A stretch of DNA of 64,000 bases from Paracidobacterium acidisoli (lineage in GTDB: Bacteria; Acidobacteriota; Terriglobia; Terriglobales; Acidobacteriaceae), in the NCBI RefSeq assembly GCF_003428625.2, contig NZ_QVQT02000001.1, positions 496,001 to 560,000 on the forward strand. The letters are read 5' to 3'. Numbering within the stretch: position 1 is the stretch's first letter; the number at the start of each line of letters is the position of its first letter. Position numbers and translations under genes: made by a program. Positions 54,611 to 62,764 of the stretch are shown here, piece by piece. A model generated the notes under the pieces. It ran no database searches. It worked only from the letters and a program-made list of their open reading frames with translations, and was not told the DNA's origin.

Positions 54611-56157
54611 GCGGAGCTCCCTGGATCACGCTGCTGACTCTGCTGCCGCTGGCGGGCGGTGTGGCTGCGCTCATCACGCGATCGGCGCGGGCAGCGCGGT
54701 GGATATCAGCCGCATTCGGCGGCGCGGCGCTGCTGCTGACGATTGCGCTGTGGCACAGCTTCAGTCCCGCCTCCGGCATCCTGCAGTTTCAGGAGCGGCA
54801 TGCGTGGCTGCCTGCTCTGGGCCTTGAGTACCACGTAGGCGCGGACGGGCTGGGCCTGCTGATGCTGGCGCTGTCGGCCATCGTGGTGCTGATGTCGATC
54901 GCCGCCTCGTGGAAGAACGAAGAGCATGGCGCGCTCTATTACGCGCTGGTGCTGTTTCTGGAAGCGGGCCTCTTCGGCACATTTACCGCGCTGAATTTCG
55001 TGCACTGGTTTCTCTTCTGGGAGCTGAGCCTGATTCCGGCTTTTTTTCTGGTGCGGCTGTGGGGTGGTCCGGCGCGGGCGCGCGCGGCAACACAGTTTTT
55101 CCTCTACACGATGGTGGGCAGCGTAGCGCTGCTGCTGGCCTTTCTGCTGCTCTTTCTGGCGACGGGCAGCTTCGACTTCATCGACCTGGCCGGGCTGGCC
55201 CGCAATGGACAGCTCTCCGGTCTGCTGGCGCAGAACCTGCACTGGCCGGGCTGGAGCGGCGATGAGATCGCAGCGCTCATCTGCTGCGGAGCCTTCCTTG
55301 GCTTCGCGGTCAAAGTGCCGGTCGTGCCGTTTCATACCTGGCTCCCCTCGGCCTATGCCGAAGCACCTTCGAGCACGACCATGCTGCTGACCGGCGCGAT
55401 GTCGAAGATGGGGCTGTACGGATTTCTGCGCGTGCTGCTGCCGATCTTTCCGGCGCAGATGCAGCATCTGCAGACGCCGCTGCTGTGGCTGGCGGTGGCG
55501 AGCATTGTGCTTCCGGCCTTTGCGGCATGGGCGCAGACCGATCTGAAGCGCATCTTCGCCTATTCGTCGATCAATCATCTCGGCTACTGCCTGCTGGGTA
55601 TCTGCGCGGTGCTGCGCGTGACCGGAGCAAACACAGCGCTGGCGGCAGAGAAGGCCGCGGCGATGAACGGCGTGCTGCTGCAGATGTTTAATCACGGACT
55701 GACGGCGGCGGCGCTGTTCTGGTTTGTCGCGCTGCTGGAGCGCCGCAGCGGCGGGCTGCGCGGCCTGGATGACTTTGGCGGACTGCGAAAGGCTGCGCCG
55801 GTCTTCTGCGGACTGATGGGCATCGCGCTCTTCTCTTCGCTCGGGCTGCCGGGGCTGAACGGGTTTCCGGGAGAGTTTCTGATCTTTAAGGGCAGCTTTC
55901 CGCTGACGCCGCGCGCCGCGTCGATATCCGTGCTCGGGCTGCTGATGACGGCGGTCTTTCTTCTGACGATTCTGCAGAAGGTCTTCTCCGGTCCGCTGTC
56001 TGAGAGGTGGGCGGCCTTCCCCGATCTGACGACGGCGGAGCGGGCGCTTCTGCTGCCGGCGCTGGCACTGATGCTGGTGCTGGGTGTGTATCCGCAACTG
56101 ATTCTCAGCCTGGTCAACGGCACGGCGCTGCAGCTTGTGTCGCAACTGAGGTTTTAA
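54607..56157 (+). CDS. nuoM: NADH-quinone oxidoreductase subunit M, first copy
   Basis: 516 residues, about 14 membrane spans. All classical charged residues are kept: E139 in FWELSLIPAFF, K236 in GFAVKVPVVPFHTW and K267 in GAMSKMGLYG. It therefore looks like a working proton-pumping antiporter module. It begins on ATG 54607, overlapping the nuoL stop, and ends four bases before a second, divergent nuoM. Confidence 0.93.
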   Translation: MSGAPWITLLTLLPLAGGVAALITRSARAARWISAAFGGAALLLTIALWHSFSPASGILQFQERHAWLPALGLEYHVGADGLGLLMLALSAIVVLMSIAASWKNEEHGALYYALVLFLEAGLFGTFTALNFVHWFLFWELSLIPAFFLVRLWGGPARARAATQFFLYTMVGSVALLLAFLLLFLATGSFDFIDLAGLARNGQLSGLLAQNLHWPGWSGDEIAALICCGAFLGFAVKVPVVPFHTWLPSAYAEAPSSTTMLLTGAMSKMGLYGFLRVLLPIFPAQMQHLQTPLLWLAVASIVLPAFAAWAQTDLKRIFAYSSINHLGYCLLGICAVLRVTGANTALAAEKAAAMNGVLLQMFNHGLTAAALFWFVALLERRSGGLRGLDDFGGLRKAAPVFCGLMGIALFSSLGLPGLNGFPGEFLIFKGSFPLTPRAASISVLGLLMTAVFLLTILQKVFSGPLSERWAAFPDLTTAERALLLPALALMLVLGVYPQLILSLVNGTALQLVSQLRF

Positions 56158-56160
56158 CCG

Positions 56161-57666
56161 ATGCTCGCCTGGACGATTTACATTTCGTTTCTCGGCGCGG
56201 CGGCCGTGATGGCCGTGCCCCGGGAAAACGCGCGGCCGGCGAGATGGATCGCTCTGCTGTGCGCGCTCGCGGGCTTCGGGATCACTCTGGCGGCGGCGAT
56301 GCAGTATCGCGCGGGCGAGCTGATGACGGTGGCCGATGCGCGGTGGATTCCGCAGCTCGGCATCGAATATCATCTGGCGATCGACGGCATCAGTCTCACG
56401 CTGCTGCTGCTGACCGGGATCGCAGCCATTGCCGGCATTCTCTTCTCGTGGAATATCGAGCGGCGCGTGCAGGAGTTCTTCGCGCTCTATCTGGCGCTGA
56501 TCGGCGGCGTGTACGGCGTATTTCTGAGCTTCGATCTCTTCCTGCTCTTCATCTTCTACGAGATCGCGATCATTCCGAAGTATTTTCTGATTGCGATCTG
56601 GGGCTCGACGCGGCGCGAGTACGCGGCGATGAAGCTGGCGCTGTATTCCTTTGTGGGCAGCGCGATGGTGCTGGCCGGCATGATCGCCGCCTTCGTCACC
56701 GCGGGCGCGACGACGATGAACCTGGCCGAGCTGGCGCGCTATCCCTTCCCGGTGCACTTTCAGATGTGGGCGTTTCCGCTGGTCTTTGTGGGCTTCGCGA
56801 TTCTTGCCGGCCTGTGGCCCTTCCACACCTGGGCGCCGACCGGGCACGTGGCTGCGCCGACCGCGGCTTCGATGCTGCTGGCCGGCGTGGTGATGAAGCT
56901 GGGCGCGTACGGCTGCCTGCGCGTGGCGATGATGCTCTTTCCGCAGGGGCTCGATCCCTGGGGATTTCACGTCCTCGGATTCGGCTCGTGGCGCGATGTC
57001 TTTGCTCTGATGGCGCTGATCGGCATTCTGTACGGCGCAACCGTCGCGCTGGTGCAGAAGGACTTCAAGTTCGTCATCGGCTACTCGAGCGTAAGCCACA
57101 TGGGCTTTGTGCTGCTGGGGCTGATGACGCTGAACCTGATCGGCCTGGACGGCGCGGTGCTGCAGATGTTTTCGCACGGCGTGATTGCGGGGCTGCTGTT
57201 TGCCGTGGTCGGGCGCATGATCTACGACCGGACGCACACACGCAACCTGAATGAGCTCGAAACAATGCGGCTGAGCCGCTCTCTTCCCTTTGCGGCGGTG
57301 ACGTTCATTGTGGCCGCGATGGCGTCCATTGGGCTGCCGGGCTTCAGCGGCTTTATCGCCGAGCTTCAGATACTGATCGGCGCATGGAGGGCCTTCCCCG
57401 CCTTTGCCATGCTGGCCGGAGTGGGCATTCTGGTCGGCATCGCCTTCACCTGGAGGGCGCTGCAGAAGGCCTTCTTCGGCGAAGCGGCGCCGGCTGCGGA
57501 GGCTCATCCGCTGCCGCCGGTCACGCTTCCCGAAAAACTGGGCGCGCTGCTGCTGATGACCGCCACGCTGGTGATCGGGCTTTATCCGCGGCTGCTGGTC
57601 GATCTGATTCTGCCCAGCCTCAACTCACCGCTCTTTGCCGGGCTGCATAAGGCGGTGTGGCGATGA
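56161..57666 (+). CDS. nuoM: NADH-quinone oxidoreductase subunit M, second copy
   Basis: 501 residues, about 14 membrane spans, clearly NuoM family but not a recent copy of its neighbour. E134 (FYEIAIIPK) and the helix-8 lysine K246 (GVVMKLGAYG) are present. The helix-7 lysine is missing: the aligned position is L215 in GFAILAGLWPFHTW. A lysine appears instead at 140, six residues after E134. The block GLWPFHTWAPTGHVAAP is characteristic. It overlaps nuoN by four bases. With NuoL, NuoM1 and NuoN it makes four antiporter-like subunits. Confidence 0.92.
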   Translation: MLAWTIYISFLGAAAVMAVPRENARPARWIALLCALAGFGITLAAAMQYRAGELMTVADARWIPQLGIEYHLAIDGISLTLLLLTGIAAIAGILFSWNIERRVQEFFALYLALIGGVYGVFLSFDLFLLFIFYEIAIIPKYFLIAIWGSTRREYAAMKLALYSFVGSAMVLAGMIAAFVTAGATTMNLAELARYPFPVHFQMWAFPLVFVGFAILAGLWPFHTWAPTGHVAAPTAASMLLAGVVMKLGAYGCLRVAMMLFPQGLDPWGFHVLGFGSWRDVFALMALIGILYGATVALVQKDFKFVIGYSSVSHMGFVLLGLMTLNLIGLDGAVLQMFSHGVIAGLLFAVVGRMIYDRTHTRNLNELETMRLSRSLPFAAVTFIVAAMASIGLPGFSGFIAELQILIGAWRAFPAFAMLAGVGILVGIAFTWRALQKAFFGEAAPAAEAHPLPPVTLPEKLGALLLMTATLVIGLYPRLLVDLILPSLNSPLFAGLHKAVWR

Positions 57667-59141
57667 GCGGCGTGAGCTACTTCGCGCTGCTGCGGCTGAC
57701 GCTGCCGCAGATCGCTCTGGCTCTGGGCGCGTTCCTGACGCTGACGCTCGATCTGACGGTGCTGCGGCGCAGAGCGCAGTCGACGCGCTTTCTCGCAGGC
57801 GCACTGACGGCCTGCTGCGGCTGCGTCGCGGCGATGCTTCTGCTGGCCTGCGCGAGCGGACAGCAGACTCTCTTCGACGGCATGATGGTGGCAAATCCGC
57901 TGACCCGGCTGATCCAGATGGCGCTCGCGGCCTTCGCCATCCTCGCCGTTCTGCTCTCGGTCTCGTCGCAGTTTACCCGCCACGTGGGCGAGTACCTCAG
58001 CCTGATTCTGTTTGCGACCGTGGCGATGATGTTTCTGGCGGGCACGCAGAACCTGCTGCTGATCTTCATCTCGCTGGAGTTTCTGAGCCTCTCGCTGTAC
58101 ATCCTCACCGGCTTCAGCAAGCGCAGCCGCGCGTCGGCGGAAGCGGCGCTGAAATACTTTCTCTTCGGCGGCATGTCGGCCGGATTCCTGCTCTTCGGCA
58201 TGAGCCTGCTGTACGGCCTCACGGGCTCGATCAACCTGATGCAGATCGCTGCCGCACTCGGCGGTCCGGCGCTCGATCCGCTGCTGCTGGCGGCCATCGT
58301 GATGGTGGTGATCGGCTTCGGCTTCAAGGTTGCTGCTGCGCCCTTCCATCTGTGGGCTCCCGATGCGTATCAGGGCGCGCCCACGCCGAGCGCCGCCTTT
58401 ATTGCATCGAGCTCCAAGATTGCCAGCTTCTTCATCTTTGCGCAGGTGATGATGCTGGGCCTCGCTGGCGCAGCCGGCAGCGCGGGCTGGCAGAGCTACT
58501 CCTCCGGATGGGTAATGGTCATTGCCATCGTGGCGGCGGTGTCGATGCTGCTGGGCAATCTCGCCGCCATTGCGCAGACCAGCGTGCGCCGGCTGCTGGC
58601 GTATTCGGCGATCGGCCATGCGGGATACATGCTGCTGGGGCTCGCGGCGCATACGCAGCAGAGCCTCGAAGCGCTGATCTATTACGTACTGACCTATGCG
58701 CTGGCGGCGATGGGCGCCTTCGGCGTGCTGGGGGCGCTGGAAGCAGAGGGCGTGGATGAGCTGAAAAGCCTTGGCGGGCTGAGCCGCAGGGCTCCGGTGC
58801 TCTCCTTCTGCATGTTTGTCTTTCTGCTCTCGCTGGCCGGGATTCCACCCCTGGCGGGGTTCTTCGGCAAGTTCTACGTCTTCGTCGAGGCCTTCCGCGC
58901 CGGCTCAGGTGAGCTGCTGTGGCTGGTGCTGCTGGCCATCGCCACCAGCGCCGTGTCTCTTTACTACTACCTGCGGGTGCTGAAGCAGATCTACGTCGTG
59001 CAGCCGGAGGCCGATGCGGCGGAAGCGATCCATACGCCGCTGCTGCATCGCGCGGTGCTGTGCGTGATGGCAGCGCTGGTGGTGCTGCTGGGCTGCGCTC
59101 CGCACCTGCTGCTCCAGTGGATCGGCCAGGCCATGCGCTGA
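57663..59141 (+). CDS. nuoN: NADH-quinone oxidoreductase subunit N
   Basis: 492 residues, about 14 membrane spans. Classical residues present: E in FISLEFLSLSLYILTGF, K in GFGFKVAAAPFHLWAPD and K in ASSSKIASFF. It contacts NuoK and NuoM. The ATG at 57663 overlaps the nuoM2 stop (ATGA). It is the last gene of the cluster; the fucose SDR converges on it after 17 bases and no terminator hairpin was seen. Confidence 0.94.
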   Translation: MSGVSYFALLRLTLPQIALALGAFLTLTLDLTVLRRRAQSTRFLAGALTACCGCVAAMLLLACASGQQTLFDGMMVANPLTRLIQMALAAFAILAVLLSVSSQFTRHVGEYLSLILFATVAMMFLAGTQNLLLIFISLEFLSLSLYILTGFSKRSRASAEAALKYFLFGGMSAGFLLFGMSLLYGLTGSINLMQIAAALGGPALDPLLLAAIVMVVIGFGFKVAAAPFHLWAPDAYQGAPTPSAAFIASSSKIASFFIFAQVMMLGLAGAAGSAGWQSYSSGWVMVIAIVAAVSMLLGNLAAIAQTSVRRLLAYSAIGHAGYMLLGLAAHTQQSLEALIYYVLTYALAAMGAFGVLGALEAEGVDELKSLGGLSRRAPVLSFCMFVFLLSLAGIPPLAGFFGKFYVFVEAFRAGSGELLWLVLLAIATSAVSLYYYLRVLKQIYVVQPEADAAEAIHTPLLHRAVLCVMAALVVLLGCAPHLLLQWIGQAMR

Positions 59142-59158
59142 GGCGCACAGCCCTTCGA

Positions 59159-59962
59159 TCAGCCGCGCAGGTTCATGTATCCGCCATCGAGAGGATAGTT
59201 CATTCCGGTGATGAACGACGCATCGTCGGAGCAGAGATAGAGCGCCAGCCGCGCCACTTCATCGGGAGTAGCCATGCGACCGATGGGCTGCGACTCCGCG
59301 AGCTTCGCGAACATCTCCTCTTCGCGGCCGGGATAGTTCTTTGCGACGAATCCATCGACAAAGGGCGTATGCACGCGGGCCGGGGAGATGGCGTTGCAGC
59401 GAATCTTCTGCGGGAGATAGTCCTTCGCCACCGAATAGGTCATGGCGAGAATGGCGCCCTTGCTGGTGGAGTAGGCGAAGCGGTCCGCGATACCGGCAAT
59501 GGCCGCAATCGACGCAAGGTTCAGGATGACTCCGCCATTCTGCGCGACCATGTGGCCGATGGCGGCGTGCAGGCAGTTATACGCGCCCTTCACGTTCACG
59601 CCGATCACGCGATCGAAATCCTCTTCCGAAGTGGTGGAGAGCTTGCCGACGTGCGCGATGCCGGCATTGTTGACGAGGATGTCGATGCGCCCCTTCGCGG
59701 CAATCTCGCAGAAGACCCGTCCGACCAGGGAGTGATCCTGCACGTCACACGACCAGGCCTCTGCCCTGCCGCCCGCAGCGGAGATCGTTGCGGCAGCGAC
59801 GGCGGCGTCCTGGAGGTTGCGGTCCACAATGTGTACGTGAGCGCCGCTCGCGGCGAAGAGCTGAGCGATGGACAAGCCGATGCCGCTGGCGCCACCGGTG
59901 ATGACTGCGGTTTTATCGAGAAGCAACGATGAAGCGGGCGCGGTGGAATGAGTCATAAGCAT
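59159..59962 (-). CDS. SDR dehydrogenase, probably 2-keto-3-deoxy-L-fuconate dehydrogenase
   Basis: 267-residue classical SDR: TGGASGIG, VDRN acidic residue after strand 2 (NAD preference), NNAG, LASIAA serine and YSTSK. In the non-phosphorylating L-fucose pathway of Xanthomonas an SDR oxidises 2-keto-3-deoxy-L-fuconate to the diketo acid, which a FAH protein then cleaves; both neighbours are here. Assignment rests on this context; L-fucose dehydrogenase is the alternative. No ribosome site is clear at the ATG. Confidence 0.8.
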   Translation of the reverse strand: MLMTHSTAPASSLLLDKTAVITGGASGIGLSIAQLFAASGAHVHIVDRNLQDAAVAAATISAAGGRAEAWSCDVQDHSLVGRVFCEIAAKGRIDILVNNAGIAHVGKLSTTSEEDFDRVIGVNVKGAYNCLHAAIGHMVAQNGGVILNLASIAAIAGIADRFAYSTSKGAILAMTYSVAKDYLPQKIRCNAISPARVHTPFVDGFVAKNYPGREEEMFAKLAESQPIGRMATPDEVARLALYLCSDDASFITGMNYPLDGGYMNLRG

Positions 59963-60128
59963 CCGAAATAAAATTGTGAAATCTTTAAAAACGCCTGATG
60001 TAACCGCTGTCAGCGATCTTTTTCAATGCACTGACGCTATGAGATGCATGCGATCGATGTCAATCCTGACTCCCGTTCCGCGGGACCGGCCCCCCTTCAT
60101 GAAACAGCGCGCAGGAAGCCGGATCGCT

Positions 60129-61094
60129 CTACAGTCCCGTGAACGTTCGCTCCCAGCGATGGGCCTTCAGCTTCGACAGGAGCGCGGCATCGAGGCCGCC
60201 TGCATCGCTGAGGGCCAGGTTCTGGCGCACGTGCTGCTCTTTGCGCATACCGGCGATCAGCGTGCTGACCGCGGGGTGCGAGAGGATGTACCGGATGGCT
60301 GCCTCCGGAAGCGTCATACCCGAAGGAAGATCCGCAGCGAGGCGGTCCACACGGTCGAGGGTGGTATTCAGATTCTCCGGGCTGAAGTATTTTGACCGGA
60401 AATCATTCGGAGGAAAGACCGTATCGCGGGTCAGCTTGCCTCCCAGCGATCCCTCGTCGAGCGGCACACGGGCAATGACACCGACGTTGTGTTCGAGGCA
60501 GGCCGGGAAGAGCTCATCCTCGGGGTTCTGGTCGAGCACGTTGTAAATTACCTGCACCGTATCGACGAGTCCGGTGCGGATGGCGGCGATACCGTTCGCC
60601 GGCTCCCAGCGATTGAGGCTGAGCCCAAAGCTATGAATGATTCCGTCATGCTTCAGCTTCTCGACGGTGCTGCGAAACTCCGGCCTCTCGGTCCAGGAGT
60701 CGTTCCACACGTGGAACTGCAGCAGATCGATGGTATCGACGCCGAGCGCGCGGCGGATTTTGTCGGCGAAGGTGAAGACGTGCTCCGGCGGAAAGGCTTC
60801 GCTGTAGTCGTAGCTGAAGAGGGCCGGCCATTTACGGTTCAATGGAGGAATTTTGGAGGCCGCATAAAGCCGCTTTCCCGGATTGGCGGCGATGATTTTG
60901 CCGAGAAGCTGGTCGCTGTGCCCTTCGCCGTATCCCCAGGCGGTATCGAAAAAATTGCAGCCCAGATCGGCGGCAAGCTGCAGAGAGGCGAGCGATTCGG
61001 CGTCATCGGAGCCGCTCCATCCGCTCATGCCCCACAGCCCGCAGGCCACATCGCTCACCTTCCATCCCGTTTTACCCAGCGTTCGATAATGCAT
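60129..61094 (-). CDS. Aldo/keto reductase, probably L-fucose dehydrogenase
   Basis: 321-residue TIM-barrel aldo/keto reductase with the tetrad: D50 and Y55 in FFDTAWGYGEGHSD, K81 in AASKIPP, and H in LLQFHVWND. The closing STLIAGMRKEQHVRQN binds the cofactor phosphate. In L-fucose loci an AKR of this kind oxidises L-fucose to L-fuconolactone. GGGAGAAGC stands right before the ATG. A 166-base gap separates it from the SDR downstream on the same strand. Confidence 0.82.
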   Translation of the reverse strand: MHYRTLGKTGWKVSDVACGLWGMSGWSGSDDAESLASLQLAADLGCNFFDTAWGYGEGHSDQLLGKIIAANPGKRLYAASKIPPLNRKWPALFSYDYSEAFPPEHVFTFADKIRRALGVDTIDLLQFHVWNDSWTERPEFRSTVEKLKHDGIIHSFGLSLNRWEPANGIAAIRTGLVDTVQVIYNVLDQNPEDELFPACLEHNVGVIARVPLDEGSLGGKLTRDTVFPPNDFRSKYFSPENLNTTLDRVDRLAADLPSGMTLPEAAIRYILSHPAVSTLIAGMRKEQHVRQNLALSDAGGLDAALLSKLKAHRWERTFTGL

Positions 61095-61335
61095 GCTTCT
61101 CCCTCTGTCTGCGTGATTGACGGCCGCCCTGAGACGGCGCTTCCGACAGTTCAGAATATCCCGCCGGCGAGGGGACTTTCCGCGCCTCCTGGCCGATCAT
61201 CCCATTGTCCGGAATCCGTTGTGGTCAAATATTCAAAGAAACTGCACAGCATGGCGGACGCAGCACCGGACGCAGATAGTTGTCCAAAGCACGGGCCGGT
61301 TTTCGTGTTTCATCTATTAAACTTGAATTTTGATC

Positions 61336-61364
61336 TTGAAATTAGCATGCGGACAAATTAGAAC
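61336..61364 (+). promoter_or_regulatory. Candidate promoter of the fuconate dehydratase operon
   Basis: TTGAAA (61336-61341), 17-base spacer, TAGAAC (61359-61364). The predicted start near 61371 falls in the first inverted repeat. Confidence 0.35.
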
Positions 61365-61365
61365 A

Positions 61366-61393
61366 CTTCTGAAGGCCCGATGCGGTTCAGAAG
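61366..61393. promoter_or_regulatory. Inverted repeat, possible operator
   Basis: CTTCTGAA (61366-61373) and TTCAGAAG (61386-61393) are perfect inverted copies 12 bases apart, at the predicted transcription start. A dimeric repressor could bind here. Confidence 0.4.
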
Positions 61394-61414
61394 ACGATGA
61401 AAATTCAGCAGCGC

Positions 61415-61434
61415 ATGATCGGCTTAACGATCAT
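61415..61434. promoter_or_regulatory. Second inverted repeat, possible operator
   Basis: ATGATCG (61415-61421) and CGATCAT (61428-61434) are perfect inverted copies with a six-base loop, 31 bases before the fuconate dehydratase start. Confidence 0.4.
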
Positions 61435-61465
61435 TTTCGACTGACAGACAGGAGCATTTTCGGCA

Positions 61466-62764
61466 TTGAGTGAACTGAAGATTACCGATTTTCGCGTAAT
61501 CGATCTGCGCTTTCCCACTTCGCGCGAGCACATCGGATCGGACGCCGTAAACAAAGACCCCGACTATTCGGCGGCATACTGCATTCTGGAGACAAATCAC
61601 GGGCTGCGCGGCTTTGGGCTGACCTTTACCCTGGGCCGCGGCACCGAGCTGTGCGTGGAGGCGCTGCGCTATCTCGCGGGATTTGCAAAGGGCCGCACCC
61701 TCTGCTCCATCACCGACAACTTTGCCGCCTTCAGCGAAGTGCTGACCGGAGAAACGCAGTTCCGCTGGCTCGGCCCCGAGAAGGGTGTGATTCACCTCGC
61801 CACGGCGGCGCTGCTGAACGCCATCTGGGACCTCTATGCGCGCAGCGAGGGCAAGCCGCTGTGGAAGCTGCTGGCCGACATGGAGCCGGAGCAGATTGCC
61901 GGCGCCGTCGACTTTCGCTATATCAGCGATGCGCTGAGCCGCGAAGAGGCTATCGAGCTGCTGCGCGCGCGCCGGGCGGGCATGGAAGACCGTCTCGCGC
62001 AGCTGCAGAAGACCGGCTACCCGGCCTACACCACTTCGGCGGGCTGGTTCGGCTTCAGCGATGAAAAGATCTCGATGCTCTGCGACCAGGCGCTTGCCGA
62101 AGGATGGACGCACTTCAAGCTCAAGGTGGGCGGCAATCCGCCGGACGATCTGCGGCGGGCGCGGCTGATGCGCTCGAAGATCGGCCCGAACCGCAGGCTG
62201 ATGATGGACGCGAACCAGAAATGGGGCATCGAAGAGGCGATTGTGCGCACGCGCGAGCTGGCCGAGGTGAATCCCTGGTGGATGGAAGAGCCGACCAGTC
62301 CGGACGATGTGCTGGGCCATGCCCGCATCCGCCGCGAGGTTCCCGAGGTGCGGATCGCAACCGGCGAGCACTGCCAGAACCGCATCATGTTCAAGCAGTT
62401 CATGCAGGCCGAGGCGCTGGACGTATGCCAGATCGACAGCTGCCGCCTGGCCGGAGTGAATGAAAACCTTGCCGTGATTCTGATGGCGGCGAAGTTCGGC
62501 GTCCCCGTCTGCCCGCATGCCGGCGGCGTGGGGCTCTGCGAATATGTGCAGCACCTTTCGGCCTTCGACTACCTGCGGGCTTCGGCGACGCTCGAAAACC
62601 GCGTGACTGAATTTGTGGATCACCTGCACGAGCATTTCATCGATCCGGTGCGCATTCGCAACGCCCACTATCTGCTGCCGGAACAGCCCGGATACAGCAG
62701 TGAGATATATTCGAAGACGCTGCAGGATTACAGCTTTCCCGATGGACGGGTGTGGAGAAAGTAG
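61466..62764 (+). CDS. fucD: L-fuconate dehydratase (enolase superfamily)
   Basis: 432 residues. Removes water from L-fuconate to give 2-keto-3-deoxy-L-fuconate. By direct count the mandelate-racemase-group residues are K218 and K220 (FKLKVGG), metal ligands D248 (MMDANQKWG), E274 (WMEEPTSPDD) and E301 (ATGEHCQNR), D324 (CQIDS) and H351 (CPHAGGVGLCE), the same set known for Xanthomonas FucD. The start is TTG at 61466 with AGGAG about 12 bases upstream. The next gene begins at the very next base after its stop. Confidence 0.92.
   Translation: MSELKITDFRVIDLRFPTSREHIGSDAVNKDPDYSAAYCILETNHGLRGFGLTFTLGRGTELCVEALRYLAGFAKGRTLCSITDNFAAFSEVLTGETQFRWLGPEKGVIHLATAALLNAIWDLYARSEGKPLWKLLADMEPEQIAGAVDFRYISDALSREEAIELLRARRAGMEDRLAQLQKTGYPAYTTSAGWFGFSDEKISMLCDQALAEGWTHFKLKVGGNPPDDLRRARLMRSKIGPNRRLMMDANQKWGIEEAIVRTRELAEVNPWWMEEPTSPDDVLGHARIRREVPEVRIATGEHCQNRIMFKQFMQAEALDVCQIDSCRLAGVNENLAVILMAAKFGVPVCPHAGGVGLCEYVQHLSAFDYLRASATLENRVTEFVDHLHEHFIDPVRIRNAHYLLPEQPGYSSEIYSKTLQDYSFPDGRVWRK

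Larger units (their letters stand above)
61095..61465. other. Divergent intergenic region of the fucose locus
   Basis: 371 bases without a credible gene between the aldo/keto reductase (minus) and fuconate dehydratase (plus). The part from 61300 to 61365 is AT-rich. It holds the candidate promoter at 61336-61364 and two perfect inverted repeats listed separately. No regulator gene is in the window. Confidence 0.5.

Noticed and set aside
54706-57507. A 933-codon minus-strand frame across both nuoM genes
   Set aside because: Same explanation: Gln/Arg/His-rich shadow of two conserved membrane proteins.
54607-57666. One nuoM gene split by a frameshift
   Set aside because: Both products are full length with their own set of about 14 spans and their own start and stop.
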